Part shown: one piece after another, positions 27,401 to 34,039 of the stretch
Position numbering within the stretch: the stretch's first letter is position 1
Layout: the number at the start of each line of letters is the position of its first letter
Assembly (NCBI GenBank): GCA_031270565.1
Contig: JAISXJ010000119.1
Location: 1-44,379 of the forward strand
Source: Prevotellaceae bacterium
GTDB taxonomy: Bacteria; Bacteroidota; Bacteroidia; Bacteroidales; Paludibacteraceae
Reading direction: 5' to 3'
DNA: 44,379 nt
The notes under the pieces: generated by a model
What the model was told of the DNA's origin: nothing
The model's database searches: none
What the model saw: only the letters and a program-made list of their open reading frames with translations
Translations under genes and position numbers: made by a program

Positions 27401-29055
27401 AGCGTGGCGGGTGTTATCGCTGTGTTGATGGTTGCCTGATGCGACCATTCGGACGTTCCGCCGCCACAATTGGCTTGCACGTACCAGTAATAGGTCGTTC
27501 GTGAACTGAGTGATTCCACACGTAATGGAATGGCAGTTACCGTGCGGTCGAGTATATCGGCGACGGGGGCTGTTGCCGGATTAATCGGCACGGTGGATAT
27601 GCGAACACGATAGGAGGATGCTGTTCCTGTCCATGTCAAAGATGCTGCGGTGTCGGTAACAGCAACTGTCTGCAGGATGGACGGTCGCTGACAGGAAACA
27701 GGCGGCGCTATTTCCATATCGTCAATATAGATATTCACTGTTTCATTGTAATCCGAAGCATCTGCCATAAACACAATATAATTGTTATCTGTTGCCGCAG
27801 TCATTGGCAGGATACACTCTTCCATAACGCCACCTGCGGTGGCAATACCAATCAGTTCCGTAAAGGTTGTAACATCCTGCGGGTCTGACTGTACTCCTAT
27901 ATGCAGCGTGGCACGACCGGCGCTGTACAGCTTGAACGACAGCTGATATTCCTGCCGGTCATTCACCGACAGTGCGGGGGAAATGGCAAACGCTTTCGTC
28001 AGGCGGGGCAAAACCTCAGAGGAGGTATTGTCATAACAGGCGGACAGATAGAGCGCCATATCGGCGTTAAGCTCACGACAATGGGGGGTGTATTCTGCGG
28101 CGGGCGATGTCGTTCCCCAGTTTCCGGCAGTTTGCACAAGTGTTTTCCAGCAGGCGGGCAGCTCTCCTGTCCCGACGCTGTTAAAGGACTCACTGTACGG
28201 CACGGTAGAGGGCAAACAGCCTGTTGTAAACGTTTCTTCCTGCGACCATGCGCTAACATCGCTCTCGCCACAATCGGCTTGTACGTACCAGTAATAGGTG
28301 GTGGAGGGAGAAAGTTCCGTTACTGTATAAACTGTATTAAATACCATACCATCGAAACCGTCTGCTGTTTGTGTGAAATCGGTCAATGGTGTTGTAGAAA
28401 CCTTAAGGCGGTAACTTGTGGAGTAAATGCTTGCCGACCATGACAGTATGGCTGAATGGTGCGAAATACGCTGTGCGTGCAGAGCATCCGGACGGGTACA
28501 AAGTGGTTGTGTTCCAATGGCGACCCTGTCGAGGGCAATACCCTTGCCGGCGCCATAGTTGTATTCAAACGCAAACTCGACCGTTTCCGGTTGTGCATAG
28601 GGCATCAAATTGATACGCTGCTCCTGCCAGCTCTGTGTTGTGGGCTGAATCGTTTCGAGCAATGTCCAGATGCCGCCGGCAACGCGGGAGTAAACCCTGA
28701 GCGTGTCGCGGTCGCCGTTGGAAAATTTCGGCGCTGCCATTAAGAAGGTTATGGCATATTCTCGCGATGCCGTCAAATTGACCGCCGGAGTAATTAATTG
28801 CACCGGCGTTTGATTTGTCGCAGTATAGAGATACGCATAATGGCTACCATCAACAGCGGTTACTGCCCAGACGCCTGTCGTCCCAACGTCCCACACAACG
28901 GGAGAGCCGGTTGAACTTTGACGCCATTGTAACAGGTTGCCCGATTCAAAATCGTCTTCAAAGACCATAATCTGCGCCGAAGCGCTCTGTGCGGTGATGA
29001 CAACAAAAAGAAGTGTCATCAAACTCTTAAATAGTTTTTCGGTATTCTTTATCAT
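21454..29055 (-). CDS. Giant modular T9SS-exported surface protein (FN3 and adhesin-like modules)
   Basis: The predicted protein has 2,533 residues from the ATG at 29055, which begins a signal peptide (MIKNTEKLFKSLMTLLFV, cleavage near SASAQ). An upstream TTG is less likely. About eight jelly-roll-like 'cleaved adhesin/choice-of-anchor' modules (for example EDDFESGN, PYICSFEDE, PFFADFETP) alternate with nine FN3-like domains, each ending in a Y(Y/H)xYVQxxCG-type strand. Modules 3, 6 and 7 are close paralogues sharing the DYDLxR(V/A)FL and LxFFWKNDG motifs. Two GCDS-type repeats precede a T9SS type A sorting domain (from about 2450, FYLLPNPV, ending YYGKLMVQ). It is probably an outer-surface adhesin or matrix protein. 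No catalytic domain was recognised. Confidence 0.9.
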   Translation of the reverse strand: MIKNTEKLFKSLMTLLFVVITAQSASAQIMVFEDDFESGNLLQWRQSSTGSPVVWDVGTTGVWAVTAVDGSHYAYLYTATNQTPVQLITPAVNLTASREYAITFLMAAPKFSNGDRDTLRVYSRVAGGIWTLLETIQPTTQSWQEQRINLMPYAQPETVEFAFEYNYGAGKGIALDRVAIGTQPLCTRPDALHAQRISHHSAILSWSASIYSTSYRLKVSTTPLTDFTQTADGFDGMVFNTVYTVTELSPSTTYYWYVQADCGESDVSAWSQEETFTTGCLPSTVPYSESFNSVGTGELPACWKTLVQTAGNWGTTSPAAEYTPHCRELNADMALYLSACYDNTSSEVLPRLTKAFAISPALSVNDRQEYQLSFKLYSAGRATLHIGVQSDPQDVTTFTELIGIATAGGVMEECILPMTAATDNNYIVFMADASDYNETVNIYIDDMEIAPPVSCQRPSILQTVAVTDTAASLTWTGTASSYRVRISTVPINPATAPVADILDRTVTAIPLRVESLSSRTTYYWYVQANCGGGTSEWSHQATINTAITPATLPYICSFEDETEHRQWLLKNGTQANKWVFGTAVGSNGSNGLYISNNTAGATNHYNVDATSYVYAVRTLSLDAAGEYTFQFDWMGNGEGDYDLMRVFLTPATVEPVAGNAYDMTVDKNPTPDNWIDVGGGILNSSALWNTRSAEYNVPAAGLYNLVFFWKNDGLSGVQPPAAVDNILVEKLLCRAVDSIKVENITRSSAEISWLDREVGASLWDIKIATTVLSDPSTENGIVNVQTSVKPFAVSGLTGNTLYHVYIRTSCGQNVKSVWRHAVFTTQVVCPQPTLTGHTSESTSITVAWTNGGEETAWQLVYDVSGFDPNGKTPVDITASQSYQLTNLLPDTLYDIYLRANCGIVDGVSEWTLLSCRTLPLACTTPRNITVTSLTHNSGRVKWMSENADTYNVKLSIVPINPEESAGDVDNLSTSDNYLDLTSLQSSVSYHVYIRAECGDVGTSAWAAASFITGCQPVSIPVVEQFNTYGENVSPTCWRYLTVKTGNIPEEEIMPPHIVNSSDTPTVKVLSLYGYYGDDYTSTKLLAIMPNLTTGVNGLSLRFDGYANLTGVPLVVGVMTDQADASTFEPVATLTLGIKASYAVSFHSYTDTGRYIAFMVDGDAAQKSYTACLGNVHLGVINDCQSPADVSVADITHEGATIAWQPLSVNDHKFRIQVSTVNVGNNTANADTISTFAVDTIVDIVNGVFKYTVHGLAERTNYYVYVQTVCQDNSYGERYTRLTGFRTTCASQVSLPFAEHFNGNGGIGLQPECWTVGSATGSKPPYCNTTYRYGAAGASLCFTSAAGTDAFTILPEITDLLTTAQLSFMAYKPSLHDSITVGILTDPTDITTFDSLTTVSPTATGTWQELVVSLSGYGGTGQYLAFRSQRQADNTFFIDNVLVERIPACIRPASLTVNAITDASVEIAFPETARHLKVGAYGFNPATGGRLITNVTSPYLLTELALSSCYDIYVQADCGADGTSTWRGPVTVYTNQVIETPPVISGFETDADMWRTSSNGGGNSFAVGSATCNGGASALYVSDDGGVSNSYSFPTNKATYTYAYRTVSLQAGQRYTVRFDWKAGGEKDYDLLRAFLIPDTVELSSGNAYGMTFATNTTPAGWTDIGNGNLQGETSWQNYSYSFTLQTTGIYRLTFFWKNDGYGAGGTPAAIDNFHFEEERCYAPIISVTDLTETTVGLSWESDAVTWQVVADTQAHTTASLDTLPTGIYSNYGLTTSAVNLTELSQKVMHYVYVRGLCSGGGTTAWGMFTFITPQLDTVPFFADFETPTDNVKWSFSNSEGENRWTIGAAAAAGGNSGLYISNDDGVTNEYTDTSLSHAYAYRDIRLNVGTVYSIDFEWQSNGESAFDLMRVFLVPYVVNLSSGAAYGLDETNVIPEGWVEIGNSNFSAHDTWQLFSDVFQIPATGVYHLVFFWKNDGSAGAQPSAAVDNIAIQEATCMTPRNLTASAAGDSVSIDWEPGNVPLTGWRVLVSSTSIDPTTQTADVADTLVTTHPVTIGGLSLSKTYYYYVQNQCVDKSLWSAEASFMTPCDIYTIPFEETFGNTTYPPICWNKYRALTSNVFNGGSLSATTSGWSRVTTNNGITKPHTKIYLYTAGQYYWLVSPTIHVDTTAVLLFDVALTSYNSANPIKNPAGQPDDQFMVIISDDAGATWNAANATVWNNKPDGDYVFNQLPHVAERIGIDLSAYRGKDIRIAFYGESTVAGNGSNDLHIGNINVMPTENVFVSDIVCQGYDYTEDIFDIPATQLSHAGTFTFGGTKKQPSGDYQYLTLNLTVLETGISHISASICDDEPYLENGFNELQAGIYRRNLISSTGCDSTIILTLTHASHIRTSDTITINVDDLPYSYRDTVIPATVSAGEHEFIFINPASTGCDSIHTLVVTIGTGVMFPNMLTFYLLPNPVACGDEVRIEADFTAADRNGLTVEVFNNAGIRLMTLEPETYPIRLTGFNQSGMYLVRITTGRHEVYYGKLMVQ

Positions 29056-29409
29056 TATAATAAGGTTTTTGATATAAAAAAGGTAAAACAATTAACCCAT
29101 TTTATCCCATAATAAGGATAATAAAACAGGCGCGACAAAGGTACAACTTGTTCACAGGCAAAAACCGGTTATCGGGCATACTGTGACATAATGATGGTAA
29201 AAATACCCACTAATCAGTAACCGGTTTCTACTAAATACTTATTTTGTGGTAACTGCACGAAAGCGTTTTTGGTTATGAAAACCAATAACTGACAACTGAA
29301 GATGTTCCGCAGGGATGGAATGTTGGGCTGATAGCGGTGCTTTTTTCGTCTTACAAGTCAAGTATTCCACAAGCATAACAGAGAGCTACACTTTTTTCCG
29401 TATGATAGT
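29056..29409. other. Intergenic region upstream of the giant gene
   Basis: These 354 bases lie between the giant gene's start and the stop of the permease gene, both on the - strand. They contain the giant gene's -7 promoter element (29136-29143), an AATAACTGACAACTGAA tract near 29284 of the type scattered in other gaps here, and GGTGCTTTTTT near 29336. I see no ORF or convincing structured RNA. Confidence 0.5.
29136..29143 (-). promoter_or_regulatory. -7 promoter element of the giant surface protein gene
   Basis: On the - strand this reads TACCTTTG (TAnnTTTG). It lies about 80 bp before the ATG at 29055. A -33 TTG at standard spacing is not evident. Confidence 0.6.
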
Positions 29410-30654
29410 TTAATCGAAGTGCATCGCTTCAACGGGGGTGATTTTGGTTATAAACCACGTTGGAATAATCATCATAGCCAGCGAAAGCAGAAACGTTCCC
29501 GCATTGATGGCAAGCAGCAACCATGCATTTACCGATACGGGTACATAATTTACGTAGTAGAAAGAGGCATCCAGCGGGATGATATGAAAGAAATACTGCG
29601 CCAGTACGATGCCCACGCCGACGATATTACCCATCAGCATCCCCTTGCCCACCAAAAAGGATGCATGGTAAAGAAACATCCGGCGGATAGCCCAATTGGA
29701 TGCCCCTAATGCCTTGAGTATGCCGATAGTAGCCGTTCGTTCAAGAATGAGAATAAGCAGCCCCGATACCATCGTGAAACCCGCAACAATGAGCATCAGC
29801 ATCAAAATCACCCACGCATTAAGATCCAGACGGTCGAGCCATTCAAATATTTGTATGGCAATCTGCTTGATTGTGCGCGTCTGGTAAAGCTGTCCCTCGC
29901 TGTCGAAATGATTGCCAACAAGCTGATAGACTGCTGTCGCCGTGGCGTCAAGGCGGTCGAAGTCATCAATAAGAATTTCCAGTGTACTGATTTGGCTGCT
30001 GTCCCATTCGTTAAGCAGGGCAGCTATGCGCAGGTCGGCAAGGACAAAAAGGCGGTCATATTCGCTGAATGTGGTGGCATAAATGCCGTTAATCACCATC
30101 TTTCTGGCTCTAACAGTTTCCTGCATAAAATAACAGTTAAAACTGTCGCCAAGCGTCAAACCCAGTTTTTCGGCAACCGTTTGAGAAATTATTACGCCGT
30201 TGGAAGGAAGCGAATCGAAGGCGAGCGTATCTCCGGCAATGAGATTGCGCCGGAAAAAATTCCAGCGATAGCTATTGTCAATGCCTTTAATAACAATGGC
30301 ATGAAAAGCGCTGTCCGTCTTGATGATAGCAGGTTTGGTGATGATGCGCTGCAAAGCCGAGATATTCGGCAAGGCGGCTAAACGTTGCATCATCATATCC
30401 GACAGGACAATGGGCGGACGTTCATAGGAAGTCTGCGCCCCAAAAGCCGACACCTGAATATGCGAACCGAAGCCGATGACCTGACCGGCAACCTCCGTCT
30501 TGAAGCCCACAATCACCGAAACAGCTACAATCATCACAGCCAGCCCGACTGCCACCCCGACCGTTGCCACACGCACAGCAGGACGCGACACATTTCTTTT
30601 ACCCTCCTCAAAGGCAAAATGCAGACGCTTGGCAATGAAATAGTCGAGATTCAC
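29410..30654 (-). CDS. LolC/LolE-type FtsX-family ABC transporter permease
   Basis: The 414-residue inner-membrane protein has one N-terminal membrane helix (VGVAVGLAVMIVAVSVIVGF, about 33-52), a periplasmic domain of about 200 residues, and three C-terminal helices (WVILMLMLIVAGFTMVSGLLI, the LVGKGMLMGNIVGVGIV region and AWLLLAINAGTFLLSLAMMII). This topology with GFKTEV...GFGSHIQV and ERTATIGILKALGAS matches lipoprotein-releasing permeases. The start is GTG at 30654. An in-frame stop lies shortly upstream and no ATG is available. It follows lipA by 12 bp and is probably in its operon. No ATP-binding partner is adjacent. Confidence 0.88.
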   Translation of the reverse strand: MNLDYFIAKRLHFAFEEGKRNVSRPAVRVATVGVAVGLAVMIVAVSVIVGFKTEVAGQVIGFGSHIQVSAFGAQTSYERPPIVLSDMMMQRLAALPNISALQRIITKPAIIKTDSAFHAIVIKGIDNSYRWNFFRRNLIAGDTLAFDSLPSNGVIISQTVAEKLGLTLGDSFNCYFMQETVRARKMVINGIYATTFSEYDRLFVLADLRIAALLNEWDSSQISTLEILIDDFDRLDATATAVYQLVGNHFDSEGQLYQTRTIKQIAIQIFEWLDRLDLNAWVILMLMLIVAGFTMVSGLLILILERTATIGILKALGASNWAIRRMFLYHASFLVGKGMLMGNIVGVGIVLAQYFFHIIPLDASFYYVNYVPVSVNAWLLLAINAGTFLLSLAMMIIPTWFITKITPVEAMHFD

Positions 30655-30666
30655 GATGATATATTT

Positions 30667-31512
30667 TTAAATTATATGCTGTTCCGCCCGATACGACGAA
30701 CGCACCAAAGGAGCGCTCTCCACCTTTTTAAACCCTTTGTTCAGGGCAATCGTTTTGTATTCGGCAAAGGTATCGGGATGAATATAGGCTTCCACAGGGA
30801 GATGTTTTCGCGACGGTTGCAGATATTGCCCAATGGTGAGAATGGTGCAGCCTGCGGTACGCAGGTCGTCCATTGTTTGAAAAATTTCGGCTTCGGTTTC
30901 ACCCAGACCAAGCATTAATCCGCTTTTAGCCGGAATCCCCGAACGGGCAATATGAGCCAGCGTTTCCAGACTGACATCATATTTGGCGGCGCTGCGAACG
31001 GCAGGAGTCAAGCGGCGCACAGTCTCAATGTTGTGAGAGATGACCGCCGGTTTTACCTCAATAACTTTGTCTATCAATGTTCTATCTCCGCGAAAATCGG
31101 GAATAAGCGCTTCAACGGTTGTGGCAGGATTTACGCTGAAAATGGCTTCGATACATTTTGCCCAGTGTGCGGCGCCATAGTCGGGCAGGTCATCCCGCGC
31201 AACGGAAGTGATAACGGCGTGTTTCAGCGCAATCTGTTTGACCGACTCAGCTAACCGTTGCGGCTCATCGGGGTCCGGCGGCAGCGGGCGACCGGTAGCG
31301 GTGTTACAAAATTTGCAGGAACGGGTGCAGACATCGCCCAGAATCATAAACGTAGCCGTTCCGCGACTCCAACATTCCGCCATATTCGGGCAACGCCCCG
31401 ATGTGCAAATGGTGTGCAGACTGTAACATTTGAGAACGCTGCTGACCTGTGCAAAATGATTGTCGGCTCTCAAATCAATTTTGAGCCATTCGGGTTTTCT
31501 GACGTGAGCCAT
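30667..31512 (-). CDS. lipA: Lipoyl synthase
   Basis: The 281-residue radical-SAM enzyme inserts two sulfurs into octanoyl groups to form lipoyl cofactors of 2-oxoacid dehydrogenases and the glycine cleavage system. The auxiliary cluster motif CTSGRCPNMAECW, the radical SAM motif CTRSCKFC and the C-terminal RSSYRAE, whose serine contacts the auxiliary cluster, are all intact. GDVCTRSCKFCNTATGRP is nearly invariant in LipA. The ATG at 31512 gives a standard length. lipB is not in the window. The FtsX-type permease gene follows by 12 bp. Confidence 0.96.
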   Translation of the reverse strand: MAHVRKPEWLKIDLRADNHFAQVSSVLKCYSLHTICTSGRCPNMAECWSRGTATFMILGDVCTRSCKFCNTATGRPLPPDPDEPQRLAESVKQIALKHAVITSVARDDLPDYGAAHWAKCIEAIFSVNPATTVEALIPDFRGDRTLIDKVIEVKPAVISHNIETVRRLTPAVRSAAKYDVSLETLAHIARSGIPAKSGLMLGLGETEAEIFQTMDDLRTAGCTILTIGQYLQPSRKHLPVEAYIHPDTFAEYKTIALNKGFKKVESAPLVRSSYRAEQHII

Positions 31513-31564
31513 TTTTTATTATTTTATTTTCAGCACGACTATAAATACGTTTACGCCGGTGATA

Positions 31565-31951
31565 TTAACAGTATTTCCAATTTTTCAAAACAATTAACCA
31601 GTGTACCAATTGCGCCAAATGATAGAATCCGTAATGCGTACAAAACAAAATCATTTTTTCGCCAAAACGCATTTGTTTAAAATATTTCATCTCAAAATCA
31701 CGAAAAAGATAGGCGTATTGTTTCCGAATATGATAAGAATGTGTTTGAGTAATCAGTCCAACCTTACTTTTTGCTTTCGATTGCTCTATTAAAGCCAAGT
31801 ATTTGAGATAACTATTTTTGTCCTGAAGAAAACTGTCTAACAAATTCCAAAAGACAATAAGATTTTCAAAGTGTATTCCCCGTTTGGCATTCGTTATGGA
31901 ATGTGTATTTGTTTTTGTCGTATTGTCTAAGAGTCTCTTTATAAATCTCAA
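31565..31951 (-). pseudogene. Possible remnant of a glycosyltransferase-region gene
   Basis: The open frame is about 128 codons and ends in a TAA at 31565. Composition and codons look genuinely coding (for example HSYHIRKQYAYLFRDFEMKYF and LAQLVHWLIVLKNWKYC). The 5' part overlaps the glycosyltransferase 3' end in another frame, and the only upstream start is a TTG at 31951. The sole ATGs lie late in the frame. It could be the decayed 3' end of a second polysaccharide gene or a small protein with a non-standard start. I recognise no family. Confidence 0.4.
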
Positions 31952-33080
31952 AAAGTCGTTTTCCTGTATATTCGAAAGAATAATCTTTATATGCCTGCTC
32001 GCTTATACGTTTTGATGGATATTTTTCAAAATTATCAAGCATTTCGTTCATTGCTTCTGCCAATTTTTCTGTATTTTTTATTGGTATTAAAATGCCGTTT
32101 TGTTTGTTTATCATTTCCGAAATACCGCCAACATCTGTTGCAACAACCGGCTTTCCAGCTGCCAGACTTTCCGAAATAACAACGGGGGCGTTTTCATAAT
32201 TTGAAAAAAGCACTGTAAAAGCACACCGATTTAGCCAGTGGTAAACATCCTGCGGCTTTTTTTCACCAAGAAAAAAAACATTTTTTTGCAGTGAGAGCTG
32301 TTCCGAAATGCTTCTTATATTTTCAAAGTCAACGCCATCCCCTATTAAAATCAATTTAAAATCATTTCTTTTTTGTAAAAGCATTTTTGTTGCCTGCAAA
32401 ATTCCGCTTATATTTTTTGCTTCATCGCTAAAACAGGATATATGCAAGATGGTTTTCGGCTCGTCTTTAAATGATATAAGAGATGGACTTGGCATAAAGA
32501 AAAAATCATCAACAACATTATTTACGACTTTATAATTCTTATTGACAATGCCTTTATTTTTCATTGCTTTTTCAAGTGATTTCGACACCGGAAGTATTGC
32601 CGCCGCTTTGCGTGCAACTAAAAATGTGACTATTTTTCTTAAAAAGCCATTGTAAGAATTGTTTTCGGGCAAATACCGTGACCAATGCTCAATAATTATG
32701 TATGGAATTTTCTGCGTTTTTTTCAAAATATATGCCAAAACACCGCTGCGTGTCAATACATTCACCTGTGTAATGTCCGGTTTCCCAAACGTGTTTTTGA
32801 CGGTTTTATAGCCTTTCAGAAAAGCGCGAAAGTAATTTACAGGATTCGCTATTTTTTTGAGTAATCTGTTGTGGACGGACGGAAAATAGACATAAACTTC
32901 TCTCACATTGCCAAAATGTTGCTCAATAATTTCAAAGCGTTTTATCTTTTCATCGCCTTTTGGAAACAGCACACACACCTCCGCATAGCGTGATACCGCT
33001 TCTGCGTGTTTTCGCACAAAAAGCCCCGCCATCGCATCGTTACGATGTGGATACCAAGCAGATAAAAAAAGTACGTTCAT
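31866..33080 (-). CDS. GT4-family glycosyltransferase
   Basis: The 404-residue GT-B fold enzyme transfers sugars from nucleotide-sugar donors, probably for surface polysaccharide or LPS. The N-terminus MNVLFLSAWYPHRNDAMAGLFVRKHAEA is the usual acceptor-domain start. The donor-domain signature lies near 290-340 (NYENAPVVISESLAAGKPVVATDVGGISEMI), with the E(x7)E-type pattern. The ATG at 33080 is chosen over an upstream extension that runs through a 17-bp palindrome. The gene is clearly more AT-rich than lipA or mutB, suggesting horizontal acquisition. Other polysaccharide genes are absent, so the acceptor cannot be inferred. Confidence 0.88.
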   Translation of the reverse strand: MNVLFLSAWYPHRNDAMAGLFVRKHAEAVSRYAEVCVLFPKGDEKIKRFEIIEQHFGNVREVYVYFPSVHNRLLKKIANPVNYFRAFLKGYKTVKNTFGKPDITQVNVLTRSGVLAYILKKTQKIPYIIIEHWSRYLPENNSYNGFLRKIVTFLVARKAAAILPVSKSLEKAMKNKGIVNKNYKVVNNVVDDFFFMPSPSLISFKDEPKTILHISCFSDEAKNISGILQATKMLLQKRNDFKLILIGDGVDFENIRSISEQLSLQKNVFFLGEKKPQDVYHWLNRCAFTVLFSNYENAPVVISESLAAGKPVVATDVGGISEMINKQNGILIPIKNTEKLAEAMNEMLDNFEKYPSKRISEQAYKDYSFEYTGKRLFEIYKETLRQYDKNKYTFHNECQTGNTL

Positions 33081-33136
33081 CTGTTCATCAATAATGTGCG
33101 CTCCCTGCGGGAGTACACTGCCGATAACTTGCACAG

Positions 33137-33173
33137 CCAAACATTTTGCTGCCTGCGGCAGCAAAATGTTTGG
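33137..33173. repeat. Perfect 17-bp palindromic hairpin
   Basis: CCAAACATTTTGCTGCC (33137-33153) is the exact reverse complement of 33157-33173, separated by the 3-nt loop TGC. It sits between the glycosyltransferase start and the ORF6N gene's 3' end. No U-tract follows on either strand. Its right arm is part of the 20-bp direct repeat described separately. Confidence 0.85.
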
Positions 33174-33178
33174 TATTC
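33159..33178 (+). repeat. 20-bp direct repeat, copy 1 (flanks ORF6N gene)
   Basis: CAGCAAAATGTTTGGTATTC is found here and again at 33985-34004, one copy on each side of the ORF6N gene. A one-mismatch 16-bp core (AAAATGTTTTGTATTC) recurs at 36186-36201 upstream of mutB. Confidence 0.75.
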
Positions 33179-33247
33179 GCTTACAAATACGTTATTATAC
33201 AGACTGTTTAGATAAAATACCTTACGTTTCGTATACTCAATACAGTT

Positions 33248-33787
33248 TTATTTGCGTTTGATTGTGTGTTTGAATTTCATTATGGCAAAATTCAATTCAA
33301 TGCTTGTTTCCGTATCCGATGTTTTCAAGTCGTCGCCCAGAATATCCGCAATGATTTCACCACCTTTTTGCATCAGCGATTTTTGTTTAAAATCTTCGGC
33401 TGTTTCGGACAACTCCGAAACGGTACGGGCAAGTTCCCGTATCTTGGCAAACGTTTCGACAATCGCAATGGTTGTTTGTGTTGCCGTTTCGCTTTTTAGG
33501 ATGGTGGCAAGCATATACAAGCCTTTTTCTGTGAACGCTTTGGGCAATGCCGGTGAAAATTTTATTTTGGGGTTATCGAAAATTTCGATAACCTCTTTTT
33601 TCTCATCCTTTGTCAGTTCCAATAGATACCCTTTCGGGAATTTATCGGGATTGTTTTTTACGGCTTCATTAATACGCATTGTTTCCACACCATACAATGC
33701 CGCAACATCGCTGTCAAGGATTACTTGTTGGTTGCGAATGGTCAAGATTTTTTCTTCAACTTGACTGAATTTTACGATTTCACTCAT
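33248..33787 (-). CDS. ORF6N domain protein
   Basis: The 179-residue protein starts MSEIVKFSQVEEKILTIRNQQVILDSDVAALYGVETMRINEAVKNN. Together with FPKGYLLELTKDE and KAFTEKGLYMLATILKS, this is the ORF6N domain, a DNA-binding module of phage antirepressor-like proteins that is often carried as a solitary gene in Bacteroidetes. The C-terminal half (VSELSETAEDFKQKSLMQKGGEIIADILGDD) is probably helical and may mediate oligomerisation. No phage structural genes accompany it. The 20-bp direct repeats and the split 74-bp repeat flank it, hinting at past mobility. Confidence 0.9.
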   Translation of the reverse strand: MSEIVKFSQVEEKILTIRNQQVILDSDVAALYGVETMRINEAVKNNPDKFPKGYLLELTKDEKKEVIEIFDNPKIKFSPALPKAFTEKGLYMLATILKSETATQTTIAIVETFAKIRELARTVSELSETAEDFKQKSLMQKGGEIIADILGDDLKTSDTETSIELNFAIMKFKHTIKRK

Positions 33788-33817
33788 TTTATTTTGTGTT
33801 TTATTTGTTCAATAACG

Positions 33818-33980
33818 TTCAATAAATTTAGTCGTTTTGCGCAACTCAGCATAGTTGGCAGTGAATAGTTAATAACGAATAGTGAATAATATTTTTTTAG
33901 AGTTTAGAGTTTAGTTGTTTCTCAATTCTCAATTCGTAAAACTGAAAACTGAAAACTAATTCTGCTCTCGCTGCTTAAAA
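33818..33980 (+). repeat. Degenerate, split copy of the 74-bp repeat
   Basis: 33818-33855 matches the left half of the 74-bp repeat found at 44138 (ATAAATTTAGTCGTTTTGCG, with small changes). The right end (TCTGCTCTCGCTGCTTAAAA) resumes at 33961. Between them lies about 100 bp of low-complexity sequence made of GAATAGTTAATAACGAATAG-like and ACTGAAAACTGAAAACTAA-like units. I infer an insertion into, or internal expansion of, the repeat. Confidence 0.7.
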
Positions 33981-33984
33981 CGTT

Positions 33985-34004
33985 CAGCAAAATGTTTGGT
34001 ATTC
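33985..34004 (+). repeat. 20-bp direct repeat, copy 2 (flanks ORF6N gene)
   Basis: Identical to 33159-33178. It follows directly after the split 74-bp repeat and lies 36 bp before the mutB stop codon. Confidence 0.75.
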
Positions 34005-34039
34005 TGTAAATTCATTTACAGGTAAAAGAGACGAAACGA

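Noticed and set aside
21454..29091. Many open frames of 60-180 codons on the opposite strand of the giant gene
   Set aside because: They overlap the clearly coding - strand frame, lack recognisable domains or starts, and follow its codon periodicity, as expected for shadow frames.
29851..30918. Open frames of about 175 codons opposite the permease and lipA genes
   Set aside because: Both underlying - strand genes have intact family motifs, and the opposite frames show no protein-like features.
33248..33787. Toxin-antitoxin module with the ORF6N gene
   Set aside because: No small partner ORF with a plausible start lies next to it on either strand.
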